Under the pieces are notes generated by a model. That model ran no database searches. It was not told the DNA's origin and was given only the letters and a program-made list of their open reading frames with translations. DNA of 64,000 nucleotides from Gammaproteobacteria bacterium (lineage in GTDB: Bacteria > Pseudomonadota > Gammaproteobacteria > Ga0077536). The stretch is from contig JAJFJQ010000031.1 of assembly GCA_021773835.1 (NCBI GenBank), forward strand, positions 1 through 64,000, read 5' to 3'. Below, piece by piece: positions 26,497 to 35,391 of the stretch. Each line of letters opens with the position of its first letter. The first letter of the stretch is position 1. The translations under genes and the position numbers were made by a program.

Positions 26497-26910
26497 ATGG
26501 CATTTAGGCACCAGACCCGTGTGCGGTATGGCGAGTGTGATCAACAAGGGGTCGTCTATAACCCAAACTACATGGTGTACATGGACGACGCGACTGAAGT
26601 TTGGATCAGCAGCGGTGTGCCGGACGGCGACTATTACTCGCTTGGCTGGGAGTATATGCTTGCCCGCTCAGCACTCGAATGGCAGGGGTCGGCACGCGCC
26701 GGCGAGATCCTCACCATCGATCTGGCGGTAGTTCGCTACGGTTCGAGCTCTTTTGACGTCGGCTACGTCGGAAAAGTGGACGATCGCCCGGTTTTTACGG
26801 CACGCGCCGTATGCGTCAGTGTGCGGCCGGAAACCTACAAAAAATATCCGACGCCAGACAACATCAAGGCGATACTCGGTGACATCGTCGATTGGAAGGT
26901 GCCAAGTTAG
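26497..26910 (+). CDS. Acyl-CoA thioesterase, 4HBT/YbgC-like hotdog fold
   Basis: 137-residue single hotdog domain. The N-terminal RVRYGECDQQGVVYNPNYMVYMDDA carries the 4-hydroxybenzoyl-CoA-thioesterase signature, with an acidic residue in YGECDQQGVVYNPNY corresponding to the catalytic Asp position (here D in ECDQQG). It hydrolyses short-chain or aryl CoA thioesters in its family. The substrate is not deducible. Transcribed alone between the cupin and DUF819 genes, with a 168-bp upstream gap containing a hairpin (26386-26413) of no clear function. Confidence 0.88.
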   Translation: MAFRHQTRVRYGECDQQGVVYNPNYMVYMDDATEVWISSGVPDGDYYSLGWEYMLARSALEWQGSARAGEILTIDLAVVRYGSSSFDVGYVGKVDDRPVFTARAVCVSVRPETYKKYPTPDNIKAILGDIVDWKVPS

Positions 26911-27062
26911 TTGTGCCAAACATCGACTGGCCTGCAATAGTCGTCCAGTACACTGTTCATTAATTATTCAAGGCCAGCGGTAGTCGCCTCGATCTGGCTA
27001 TACCGCAAGCTGATCTCTATTCACCAACCACATGTCGCGCAACTCGGACCTCTCAATTACCG

Positions 27063-28196
27063 ATGAATAGCTTTATCGATCCCACCAATACGTGGCTGAT
27101 GTGGGCGGCGGTAGTGAGCGTCGCTGCCTTCGGGGTTTGGTCTGATAGTCGTTGGTTGGGCCGCTGGTTGTCGGGTGCGGTGGTCGCCTTGCTCGGTGGG
27201 ATCCTGCTATCCAATCTTCAAGTGATTCCGAGCGAAGCCGACGTTTACGACAAAATCTATAACTACATATTGCCGCTAGCGATCCCGCTGGTATTGTTTG
27301 AAGCGGACCTCGCCCGCATCGTACGTGAAGCGCGCCGGGTGATGATTGGCTTTCTTGCTGGGGCGCTCGGCACCCTAACGGGCGGATTCCTCGCTTTTTT
27401 CACGATTACACTCGGTGATTCAGGTGCCGAGATCACCGCGGCATTAACTGCTGCCTACGTCGGGGGCACCGCAAATCTACTGGCAGTCGGTCAGGCGGTC
27501 GGGCTTAAGCCCGGGGACAGCCTTGCGGCCGCCGTGGCAGCCGGCAATCTAACGGTCATTTTGTATCTGGTTTTGTTGTTTGCGATGCGAAATTTTGTCT
27601 GGCTCGGAGCGTGGCTTAAGACGGAAAATGGGGCAGTGGCCGTGGCGCCGGCGTCACGTGCGCGCACGCCACTCGACGCAACGACGTTGCTGTATAGCGT
27701 TGCCATCAGTGTCTTTATCTGCGCCGCCGGGTTTGCCGTGCAAGACCAATTGGGCTGGCCGGGATCGGCCTTGCTTACCATCACCTTACTCAGCGTGATC
27801 GGGGCGACAATGTTCCCACAATTCTTCGCAAAATTGGACTGTGCGAGTCCGCTAGGGTTCGCCTTGCTGCATATTTTATTTGCGGCAATTGGGGCCTCGG
27901 CGAGTATCCAGGCCGTCGTTTCATTCGGCCCTGTGTTGATGTTGTTTGCGGCAGTCATGTTGGCGACACATCTTCTGTTTATACTGATCGCCGCACGCGT
28001 TTTCTCACTAGATCTTGACGAAACCTTGGTGGCATCGAATGCGTGTGCCCTGGGAGCGCCGACCGCCGCGGCGATGGCGCTATCGTTTCGCCGCAACGAC
28101 CTAGCCGTGCCGGCGATGCTTTGTGGTGTGTTGGGCTACGCGGTGGGCAACTTTGTCGGGCTAGCCGTATTCAACCTGGCGCGGACTATCGGCTAA
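27063..28196 (+). CDS. DUF819-family polytopic membrane protein
   Basis: 377 residues with about 10-11 hydrophobic helices. The segments NYILPLAIPLVLFEADLARI (about 67-86) and TAAYVGGTANLLAVGQAVGL (about 126-145) are typical of DUF819/YjcL-type proteins, as is the inverted second half ending in CALGAPTAAAMALSFRRNDL. The family is thought to comprise membrane carriers, but no substrate is established. Convergent with the sarcosine oxidase operon. A hairpin without T-run (28228-28246) lies between the two stop codons. Confidence 0.85.
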   Translation: MNSFIDPTNTWLMWAAVVSVAAFGVWSDSRWLGRWLSGAVVALLGGILLSNLQVIPSEADVYDKIYNYILPLAIPLVLFEADLARIVREARRVMIGFLAGALGTLTGGFLAFFTITLGDSGAEITAALTAAYVGGTANLLAVGQAVGLKPGDSLAAAVAAGNLTVILYLVLLFAMRNFVWLGAWLKTENGAVAVAPASRARTPLDATTLLYSVAISVFICAAGFAVQDQLGWPGSALLTITLLSVIGATMFPQFFAKLDCASPLGFALLHILFAAIGASASIQAVVSFGPVLMLFAAVMLATHLLFILIAARVFSLDLDETLVASNACALGAPTAAAMALSFRRNDLAVPAMLCGVLGYAVGNFVGLAVFNLARTIG

Positions 28197-28233
28197 CGCT
28201 GCTCGGGGGGCTATCCTAATATTGACGAGCGCT

Positions 28234-28797
28234 CTATAAGAGCGCTGTCTCGTGCATCAAATAATCTAAAAGATAAGGTACCAGTGAACGTGAGGTTTCG
28301 AGTACAAAATCGTGTTCATCCCGGCGCCACAGATATATGCCTGCCTTGGCATAGACCGTTCGTGTGCATTTTCCGATCGGAAATGTATTGAGTTCCAAGC
28401 TCTGCGGGCAACCTGAGGCCAACGCCTCAACAACCGCACAGCCTTGCAGGTGGAACCCGACGTTACGGTGGCTGATATCGACAAACGAGAATGGATGATC
28501 GGCAGCCGCGTCACCCACGCGATCTGTAACACCGTTGGCGGGGGTGTGATCGATCAGCAGTAACCACTCGTCCGGGCCAAGGTGCAAGGCGCTGCAACCG
28601 TCTGTGACGCTTGCACGATTTATCGGTACATCGAGCGCGAGCCCAAGTGCCTTCGAGATGGCGTCGATTGCCGGTTCGCGGCCGCGCAAAATATAACGTG
28701 CGACCCCATCGATTTCTGTCATCGCGAACAGATCGGTCGAGCCAGGTAAGGCACGGCCTTCGCTTGCTCTGCGACTATTGAGCTCAAGCTTAGCCAT
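28234..28797 (-). CDS. soxG: Sarcosine oxidase gamma subunit
   Basis: 187 residues, the smallest catalytic-complex partner after delta in heterotetrameric sarcosine oxidase. Typical elements are the GSTDLFAMTEIDGVARYILRG opening and SALHLGPDEWLLLIDH near residues 75-90, resembling a short GcvT-like domain. The start at 28797 (ATGGCTAAG) is preferred over the longer frame at 28839, because it overlaps the soxA stop by 8 bp in the manner of coupled genes. Last gene of soxBDAG. Confidence 0.9.
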   Translation of the reverse strand: MAKLELNSRRASEGRALPGSTDLFAMTEIDGVARYILRGREPAIDAISKALGLALDVPINRASVTDGCSALHLGPDEWLLLIDHTPANGVTDRVGDAAADHPFSFVDISHRNVGFHLQGCAVVEALASGCPQSLELNTFPIGKCTRTVYAKAGIYLWRRDEHDFVLETSRSLVPYLLDYLMHETALL

Positions 28798-31700
28798 TGA
28801 GGCGGTCCCCTGGTGCATCGAAAAATACCGGGGCAACAACCTCTACGGCGATCGATTGGTCCGGCATCGGTATGAAAAGTCGCTCGCCGATGCGTGCCCG
28901 CCCGCCGGCGACCATGGCTAAGGCTATCGATCGATCTAAGGTAGCACTGTAATAGGCGGAGCTGACAAAACCGAGTGCGGCCGTACCGGCAGGCGGATTT
29001 GAATCGGCAGTCACCTGCGCACCTTCCTCGAGCACGGTCTTAGGTGACTCCGTTAATAGGCCTACGAGCTGCGGCCGATCAGAGCGCCGTTGTCCAACAC
29101 GATCGAGTGACCGTTTGCCGACAAAGTCGAGTTTGTTTTTCCCAATTACCCACGCGAGTCCTACGTCATCCGGCACCATCGTGCCGTCCGTTTCCTGACC
29201 AACGATGATGTAGCCTTTCTCAGCACGCAGTGCGTGCATCGTGTCGGTGCCATAGACACACCCACCGGCCGTATTTGCCGCTTCGCTGAAGGCCTCCCAT
29301 AACGATAGGCCGTAGCCAGTCGGAATATTGATTTCAAAGCCCAATTCGCCGGTGAAACTTACGCGAAATATCCGTGCCGGTACGCCTTGTAGCTCGCATT
29401 CGATCACGCTCATGTGAGGGAATGCAGTGTGGTCCAAATCAAGTTCTGGGCAGACGTCGCCAAGCACCTCTCGCGCACGTGGTCCTTGTACTGCAATGGT
29501 TGCCCATTGCTCGGTGATCGAGGTCAACCAGACATCGAGCTCCGGCCATTCGGTTTGCAGATAATCTTCCATTAAGTTGAGTACCGGTGCTGCGGCGCCG
29601 GTAGTGGTCGTTACGTGAAAGCGATCGTCGGACAAGCGCGCGATGATGCCATCGTCGATGATGAAACCCGCTTCGTTTAATAGCACGGCGTAGCGGCAAC
29701 GGCCCGGTTTCAGACTCGTCAGGCTATTGACATACATGCGCTCAAGGAACACTAACGCATCGGGTCCGACCACCTCGATCTTGCCCAAAGTGGAGGCGTC
29801 AAATATGCCAACTGCGTTACGTGTTGCCGCGCATTCGCGCTGCATTGCCGCCCGCCGATCTTCGCCGGTATTCGGAAAGTACTGTGCGCGCCGCCATTGG
29901 CCAACGTCTTCAAAAACCGCATGATGCGCACGGGCCCACGGATCGCTCGCCGGAGTTCGTAGCGGATCGATCAAATAGCCGCGTCCGCTGCCGGCCAAGG
30001 TGCCGAAGGTGACCGGGGTGTAGGGTTGACGAAAGCTGGTCAGGCCGATCTCAGGAATACTGCGCCCCGTAACATTCGCTGCAATCGCCAGTGCGTGCAG
30101 ATTCGATGTCTTACCTTGGTCGGTGGCCATGCCGGAAGTGGTGTAGCGTTTGATGTGTTCGATCGAGCGGAAACCTTCGCGGATGGCCAGTTCGATATCT
30201 GCCGCGGTGACATCGTTTTGCAGGTCAACGAAGGCCTTCGACAAACTTGTTGGTTGCGTGGTGTCGCTCATCCCTAGATGACCGCCGCTATACGACACCC
30301 AGTTTTCGGCCTCAGGTAACGATGGCTTTGCGGTTGGAAGACCAACGGATGTCGCCGCCTTCGACCCCGCCGCGTCGCCGTCCGCGAGCACCTCCGGCAT
30401 GGTGAACCGTCCGGTACAAGCGCCAGCGGATTGTTGTCCTTGTCTCTTATCCGAAGGAGCATAGACCAGCTCATCTGCGTCCCAGCGCAGGCGTCCGTGG
30501 GATTGTGAATGCAGATGCACCGATGGTGTCCAACCGCCACACATGAGGACGACGTCGCAATCAATCGATTGCTTGTTTGTGCCGCTGGCGTCGCCATTGA
30601 TGATCACCCCAGTTACTCGCTTGCCGCCGGTAGTATTCGCAATTGTCGTGGCCGGCATTAACCGGATCCCCCGGGCTTCGATCTGGCTTGCGAGCGCTGG
30701 CGGTGCTTGTTGGCGTAAATCGCACACGGCAGCGACTTCGATCCCGCTGGCGTGTAGATCGAGTGCCGCTGCGTAGGCGGAATCACATGCCGTCGTGATA
30801 ACGGCGCGTCGCCCGACGAGGACACCGTAACGGTTCAAATAACTGCGTGCCGCATCGGCCAGCATTACGCCGGGTCGATCATTATTCGGAAATACCATGG
30901 AGCGCTCGATCGCCCCGGCGGCGATTACAACTTCACGCGCGCGCACTTGCCATAGGCGTTCTCGTGGTGCGCCGGCGGATACGTCGGCTACATGATCTGT
31001 GAGGCGTTGTGCGAGCGCGACCATGTTATCGGCGTAATATCCAAATGCGGTTGTCCGTTTTAACATCGTCACGCCAGCGCTTTCGAGCTCCTGCACTTGA
31101 CGGTTCAGCCATTCCCGCGCACTGAGGCCGTCGAGCAGCGACTGCGACTCGTGTAGTAAAGAGCCACCGAATTCAGATTGTTCATCGCACAGGATCACTT
31201 TGGCTCCGGCGAGCACCGCGCTTCGTGCGGCGGCGAGGCCGGCCGGCCCGGCGCCAACGACCAAGACGTCGCAATGCGCGAAACGATTGATATAGGTGTC
31301 GGGATCCGGCCTGCTTGGTGCGCGGCCAAGACCGGCGGCGCGGCGGATCATCGGCTCAAATATCCTAGACCACGTACGTGACGCGCCCAGCCATCGGGGC
31401 CCAATAAATGTTTTGTAATAGAACCCCGCGGGTATCAACGGTGCCGCTATTCCTGCAACGGCACCGAGATCCCAGCGTAGCGACGGCCAGCAATTTTGAC
31501 TTGTCGCGGTAAGGCCGCCGTATAGGTCAATTTGAGTCACCCGCAGATTCGGGGTTTCGCGCGCCGCATCGCGTGCGATCTGGACCAAGCCATTTGGATC
31601 TTCCGCACCTGCAGTGACAATGCCGCGGGGGCGGTGGTACTTAAACGATCGCCCGACCAGGTGGACGCCGTTGGCAAGTAAGGCGGAGGCGAGGGTGTCG

Positions 31701-31798
31701 CCAGCGAATCCTTCAAGCTGCTGTCCATCGAAGGAAAACGTGAGCGGCCGATTGCGATCGACGAGGCCGCCGCTAGCGGTGCGAAAGGATTGCGTCAC
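28790..31798 (-). CDS. soxA: Sarcosine oxidase alpha subunit
   Basis: 1002-residue subunit of the enzyme that oxidatively demethylates sarcosine to glycine, H2O2 and (with folate) 5,10-methylene-THF. The N-terminus has a 2Fe-2S ferredoxin-like/Fer2_4 fold region (RPLTFSFDGQQLEGFAGDTL) followed by SFKYHRPRGIVTAGAEDPN. A central NAD-binding domain has VLVVGAGPAGLAAARSAVLAG (about 174-194). The C-terminal 400 residues are a GcvT-like aminomethyltransferase domain, with the TGELGFEINIPTGYG region near 820. Length is normal for TSOX alpha. GTG start at 31798 overlaps the soxD stop (GTGA). Confidence 0.95.
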   Translation of the reverse strand: MTQSFRTASGGLVDRNRPLTFSFDGQQLEGFAGDTLASALLANGVHLVGRSFKYHRPRGIVTAGAEDPNGLVQIARDAARETPNLRVTQIDLYGGLTATSQNCWPSLRWDLGAVAGIAAPLIPAGFYYKTFIGPRWLGASRTWSRIFEPMIRRAAGLGRAPSRPDPDTYINRFAHCDVLVVGAGPAGLAAARSAVLAGAKVILCDEQSEFGGSLLHESQSLLDGLSAREWLNRQVQELESAGVTMLKRTTAFGYYADNMVALAQRLTDHVADVSAGAPRERLWQVRAREVVIAAGAIERSMVFPNNDRPGVMLADAARSYLNRYGVLVGRRAVITTACDSAYAAALDLHASGIEVAAVCDLRQQAPPALASQIEARGIRLMPATTIANTTGGKRVTGVIINGDASGTNKQSIDCDVVLMCGGWTPSVHLHSQSHGRLRWDADELVYAPSDKRQGQQSAGACTGRFTMPEVLADGDAAGSKAATSVGLPTAKPSLPEAENWVSYSGGHLGMSDTTQPTSLSKAFVDLQNDVTAADIELAIREGFRSIEHIKRYTTSGMATDQGKTSNLHALAIAANVTGRSIPEIGLTSFRQPYTPVTFGTLAGSGRGYLIDPLRTPASDPWARAHHAVFEDVGQWRRAQYFPNTGEDRRAAMQRECAATRNAVGIFDASTLGKIEVVGPDALVFLERMYVNSLTSLKPGRCRYAVLLNEAGFIIDDGIIARLSDDRFHVTTTTGAAAPVLNLMEDYLQTEWPELDVWLTSITEQWATIAVQGPRAREVLGDVCPELDLDHTAFPHMSVIECELQGVPARIFRVSFTGELGFEINIPTGYGLSLWEAFSEAANTAGGCVYGTDTMHALRAEKGYIIVGQETDGTMVPDDVGLAWVIGKNKLDFVGKRSLDRVGQRRSDRPQLVGLLTESPKTVLEEGAQVTADSNPPAGTAALGFVSSAYYSATLDRSIALAMVAGGRARIGERLFIPMPDQSIAVEVVAPVFFDAPGDRLNG

Positions 31799-32097
31799 GG
31801 GGACGGCTCCACGTCATCGCCGTCGATTGCGGGATGTTCCCCTTGTTTGTATGTCACGATGAACTTATCGGTCACCGTATTTCTGGCCGCGTTGAAGAAG
31901 CGACCGCAACCATGCAGGTGACGCCAGCGTTCCCGGTGCGGCCCGCGGCTGTTCGACCGCACATACAAAAACTCCGCCCATTGCTCGTCGTTGAGTGTTG
32001 ACGGATCGGGCGGGCGCGCAATATGTGCCTCGCCTTCGTAATGAAACTCAAGCTCGGGCCGGTCTTCGTCGCAGTATGGGCATTTGATCAGCAACAC
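31795..32097 (-). CDS. soxD: Sarcosine oxidase delta subunit
   Basis: 100-residue zinc-binding structural subunit. The N-terminal IKCPYCDEDRPELEF carries two zinc Cys, and HLHGCGRFFNAARNTVT near 60-77 carries the His and third Cys, as in the known delta subunit. The start is a GTG at 32097, eight bases after the soxB stop. It is translationally coupled to soxA at its 3' end. Confidence 0.93.
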   Translation of the reverse strand: MLLIKCPYCDEDRPELEFHYEGEAHIARPPDPSTLNDEQWAEFLYVRSNSRGPHRERWRHLHGCGRFFNAARNTVTDKFIVTYKQGEHPAIDGDDVEPSP

Positions 32098-32105
32098 GAT
32101 ACTGC

Positions 32106-33359
32106 TCAGTGCGACACCGCGGCAGCGGCGGCTTCATCAATAAATTCACCCGTGCGGAAACGCTCTAGCGAAAACGGCGCGGCAAGCGGGTGGGGTTCGT
32201 CGTTCGCGATCGTCGCGGCAAAGACGTGGCCGGACCCGGGAGTAGCCTTGAATCCGCCAGTGCCCCAACCGCAATTAACGAATAGCCCCGGGACTGGTGT
32301 TTTACCGATGATCGGCGAGCGGTCAACCGTCACGTCGACCCGACCGCCCCAGGTCCTGAGCATGCGTAGGCGCCGAAACATCGGGAACATTTCGTTCACC
32401 GCCTCAAGTGCATGGCTGGTGACATGGAGCCCGCCGGTTTGGCTGTAGGAGACGTATTGATCCGTGCTGGCGCCGATGACGAGTTCGCCTTTATCGGACT
32501 GCGAGATATAGGCATGGACTGTGTTTGACATGACAACACAAGGAAAGATGGGTTTGACGGGTTCCGACACCAGCGCTTGCAAGGGATAAGTCTCTATTGG
32601 CATACGCACGCCGGCCATTTCCATGATCACTGAAGTGTTACCCGCGGCAACGACACCTATCCGTCCACCTTCGATACGGCCCCGACTTGTTTCAAGCCCG
32701 CGAACGGCACCGTCGCTACCCCTATCGATCGCGGTAACCTCGCAGTTTTGGATGATATCGACACCTAGCCGATCGGCGGCGCGCGCGTAGCCCCACGCAA
32801 CGGCATCGTGCCGGGCAACGCCGCCGCGGCGCTGGAATGCGGCGCCGATCACTGGATAGCGACGATCCGGATCAATGTCCAGCACCGGGCAAAAGTCCTT
32901 TGCTTGCTGCGGAGTCAGCCATTCATTATCAACGCCGGCGAGCCGGTTGGCATGAATATGCCGTTTGAAGACCTGCTCGTCGTGCAGCGAGTGGGCGAGC
33001 ATCATCACGCCGCGGGGTGAGAACATGACGTTGTAATTTAGCTCTGAAGACAGATCGCGCCACAACGTCAACGCATGATCGTAAATGCCTGCCGATGCCT
33101 CCCACAAATAATTGGAGCGAATGATGGTGGTATTACGGCCGGTGTTACCGCTACCGATCCAACCTTTTTCGAGTACCGCGATGCGAAGCGGGCCATGCTC
33201 TTTCGCGAGATAATAGGCCGTAGCCAGGCCATGCCCACCACCACCGACAATGACTACGTCGTAGCTTTGTTTGGGATCTGGTGAGCGCCACTGCGCGGGC
33301 CATTGTCGGTGGCCACTGAGCGCGTGGCGGAACAACGCCACTGCTGAGAAATCGCCCAA
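32106..33359 (-). CDS. soxB: Sarcosine oxidase beta subunit
   Basis: 417-residue flavoprotein subunit that holds the FAD and the covalently bound FMN of heterotetrameric sarcosine oxidase. The Rossmann motif VVIVGGGGHGLATAYYLAKE is at about 34-53, followed by the invariant-looking GNTGRNTTIIRSNYLWE. FSPRGVMMLAH and the C-terminal VNCGWGTGGFKATPGSG complete the fold. The only plausible initiation codon in frame is TTG at 33359, consistent with the family's short N-terminus before LFRHALSGH. First gene of the soxBDAG operon. A 136-bp divergent promoter region separates it from the GlxA-type regulator. Confidence 0.94.
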   Translation of the reverse strand: MGDFSAVALFRHALSGHRQWPAQWRSPDPKQSYDVVIVGGGGHGLATAYYLAKEHGPLRIAVLEKGWIGSGNTGRNTTIIRSNYLWEASAGIYDHALTLWRDLSSELNYNVMFSPRGVMMLAHSLHDEQVFKRHIHANRLAGVDNEWLTPQQAKDFCPVLDIDPDRRYPVIGAAFQRRGGVARHDAVAWGYARAADRLGVDIIQNCEVTAIDRGSDGAVRGLETSRGRIEGGRIGVVAAGNTSVIMEMAGVRMPIETYPLQALVSEPVKPIFPCVVMSNTVHAYISQSDKGELVIGASTDQYVSYSQTGGLHVTSHALEAVNEMFPMFRRLRMLRTWGGRVDVTVDRSPIIGKTPVPGLFVNCGWGTGGFKATPGSGHVFAATIANDEPHPLAAPFSLERFRTGEFIDEAAAAAVSH

Positions 33360-33495
33360 ATAATTGGCCTCGGTGCGGGGAAGGATTTTGGAGCAGTCTA
33401 TTACGCGGCCTAGCGAATTCCTTGAATAAACACGACGCTCGTTTTACTGTAGGCGCCTAAGAGAAGACGGTAGGAAACTTTTGGAGGGCGCCACT

Positions 33496-34473
33496 GTGGA
33501 AAATGGTAAACCGAAGCTGCGGGTCGGCTTTGTGTTGACTCCGCGTTTCACCTTGACCGCGTTTTCCGGCTTTGTCGATACGCTCAGGCTCGCAGCCGAT
33601 GAGGATGACCGTAGCAGACCAATAGAATGCTCGTGGAGTGTGCTTGGGATGTCCGATGAAAGCGTGGTGTCGAGTTGCGGGGTAAAAATCGCGCCCTGGG
33701 AGCGAACGCACGATCCGGAGCGGTTTGATTATATCGCCGTGGTCGGCGGCCTAATGCACGGTGGCCAAAAGATCCCGTCGGGCACGGCTGAATTTCTAGG
33801 TGGGGCGGTGAAGGCCGATGTGCCACTCATTGGGCTTTGCACCGGCTCGTTTGTACTCGCTAGCCTTGGATTTCTCGATGGCTACACGACCTGTGTTAGT
33901 TGGTTTCACCGGGACGATTTCGCGCGTGCCTTTCCGAACCTCAAGGTCATCTCCAATCGTCTGTACATCGTCGACCGGGATCGCCTGACCTGTGCCGGTG
34001 GGACCAGTGTTGTACATCTCGCGGCTCGCTTGGTCGGGCGCCACCAGGGCGCCGCCGTGGCGGAAAAAAGCCTGCGCATCATGATCGAGGACCATCCACT
34101 ACCGGGCAGCACGCCGCAACCGGAACAGGTGATCACGCACGCCGCACATGACCCGATCGTTAAGCGGGCGATGCTGCTCATTGAGGAGAATCTCGGACAC
34201 TCGAATAACCTCAGTGCCTTACCCGAGATCACTCAGATCAGTACGCGGCAATTGCAGCGCCGTTTCGTCGCCGATATTGGTATCACTGCGGAAGAATATC
34301 GCTCCCGGTTGCGATTAAGCCGTGCGAAATGGTTGATCCAGCACACTCGGATGCCATTGACTGATGTCGGAGTCGAGTGCGGATTTGCAGACGGTGCGCA
34401 CTTGTCGCGCTCGTTTAGGCGCTACTTTGGGATGTCGCCGTCGCAGATACGAAAGCAGGCGACAACGTCTTGA
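33496..34473 (+). CDS. GlxA-family regulator (DJ-1/PfpI-like sensor + AraC DNA-binding domain)
   Basis: 325 residues. Residues about 8-180 form a DJ-1/PfpI-type amidotransferase-like domain; the nucleophile-elbow position is Cys in GLCTGSFVLAS. The C-terminal 100 residues are an AraC helix-turn-helix pair with ISTRQLQRRFVADIGITAEEY and CGFADGAHLSRSFRRYFGMSP. The GTG at 33496 is chosen over a TTG at 33481 because GGAGGG sits 7 bp before it. Known relatives (SouR, GbdR, CdhR) respond to sarcosine, dimethylglycine or carnitine. Being divergent from soxB, this one most likely senses sarcosine or a precursor and activates sox and perhaps the hydantoinase genes. Confidence 0.9.
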   Translation: MENGKPKLRVGFVLTPRFTLTAFSGFVDTLRLAADEDDRSRPIECSWSVLGMSDESVVSSCGVKIAPWERTHDPERFDYIAVVGGLMHGGQKIPSGTAEFLGGAVKADVPLIGLCTGSFVLASLGFLDGYTTCVSWFHRDDFARAFPNLKVISNRLYIVDRDRLTCAGGTSVVHLAARLVGRHQGAAVAEKSLRIMIEDHPLPGSTPQPEQVITHAAHDPIVKRAMLLIEENLGHSNNLSALPEITQISTRQLQRRFVADIGITAEEYRSRLRLSRAKWLIQHTRMPLTDVGVECGFADGAHLSRSFRRYFGMSPSQIRKQATTS

Positions 34474-34513
34474 TGATGTCAGAACCGGCGTCGTCTTGTG
34501 GTTAACATATGGC

Positions 34514-34564
34514 GTGTTAGGTCAAGAATTAATCGAGTGATCGTCTACACTCGGGTGTTAGGTC
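34514..34564. promoter_or_regulatory. Direct repeat GTGTTAGGTC x2, 41 bp apart, before the amidase gene
   Basis: Exact 10-bp copies at 34514-34523 and 34555-34564, about 165-215 bp upstream of the N-carbamoylsarcosine amidase-like start. A centre-to-centre distance of four helical turns suits a regulator binding same-face direct repeats, as AraC-type proteins often do. Speculative. Confidence 0.3.
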
Positions 34565-34726
34565 GGGTGCGTCTGTACACGTGGGGCAGGGCGTGGCCGT
34601 ACTGATAAGGACAAGCGGATCGCCCTCGAAAACGAGATCACACAGCGTTGCGGGCTTAATTTTGGGCCTTCGCAAGCTCAACGCAAATTCCTGCATTCAA
34701 ACCAACCCCACGATTGAGGATCCATC

Positions 34727-35365
34727 ATGAGCGAAGAATTCGATCTATACGAAGTCGGCGGTTACGGCACTGGGAAAATCGGATTTGGTAATACCTTGGG
34801 CATCGTCTCAGTAGACATGATGAACTGCGTTACCAACACCAAGGCCCCGATGGGGCGTAGCCCAATGGGACAAGGCGCGGTCGAAAATTGTGCGAAATTA
34901 TTCGATGCAGCGAGAGAGAATGGGATCCCGATAGTCCATTGCCAGACGGCCTTCCAAGCTGATCTCAGCGACATGCCGCCGTGGAAAGTTGCGTGCATGA
35001 AGGAATGGATTCTAGGGTCGTGGGAGGTTGAGATCGATCCACGACTGTGGCGCGACGGCGATGTCCTCGTATGTAAGAAAACCCCATCGATATTCTTCGG
35101 CACCCACTGCGCGTCCGTCATGAATATGCATGGAGTTGATACGATCATCGTCACTGGCGCGAACACCAGTGGCTGCATTCGTGGTACCTCGATCGACAGC
35201 TTTGCCCTCGGCTATAAGACGATCGTGCCGGAAGAGTGTGTCTATGACCAAGGTTCAGTTGCGCACCGCCAAAATTTGGAGGATATCGGCAAACGCTATG
35301 TTGACGTTGAGCCCTTCGAGGTCGTCTACGAACATGTAAAAAAAGCAAAACAACTCGCCGCGTAA
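34727..35365 (+). CDS. Cysteine hydrolase of the isochorismatase fold, N-carbamoylsarcosine amidase-like
   Basis: 212 residues. Triad candidates are Asp30 (VSVDMMNCV), Lys117 in VCKKTPSIFFGT, and nucleophile Cys150 in NTSGCIRGTSID. The SGCIRGT version of the nucleophile loop is closer to N-carbamoylsarcosine amidase than to isochorismatases, which have a GVxTxxC form. That enzyme releases sarcosine, CO2 and ammonia from N-carbamoylsarcosine. Context supports it: sarcosine oxidase lies upstream and an ATP-dependent hydantoinase, the enzyme that makes N-carbamoylsarcosine from N-methylhydantoin, starts 26 bp downstream. Other N-carbamoyl amino acids remain possible substrates. Confidence 0.85.
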   Translation: MSEEFDLYEVGGYGTGKIGFGNTLGIVSVDMMNCVTNTKAPMGRSPMGQGAVENCAKLFDAARENGIPIVHCQTAFQADLSDMPPWKVACMKEWILGSWEVEIDPRLWRDGDVLVCKKTPSIFFGTHCASVMNMHGVDTIIVTGANTSGCIRGTSIDSFALGYKTIVPEECVYDQGSVAHRQNLEDIGKRYVDVEPFEVVYEHVKKAKQLAA

Positions 35366-35391
35366 GCGCGCCGCAACTATACGGATAACGA

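Noticed and set aside
28228-28246. Bidirectional terminator between the DUF819 and soxG genes
   Set aside because: A good 8-bp hairpin exists, but no T-run follows on either strand.
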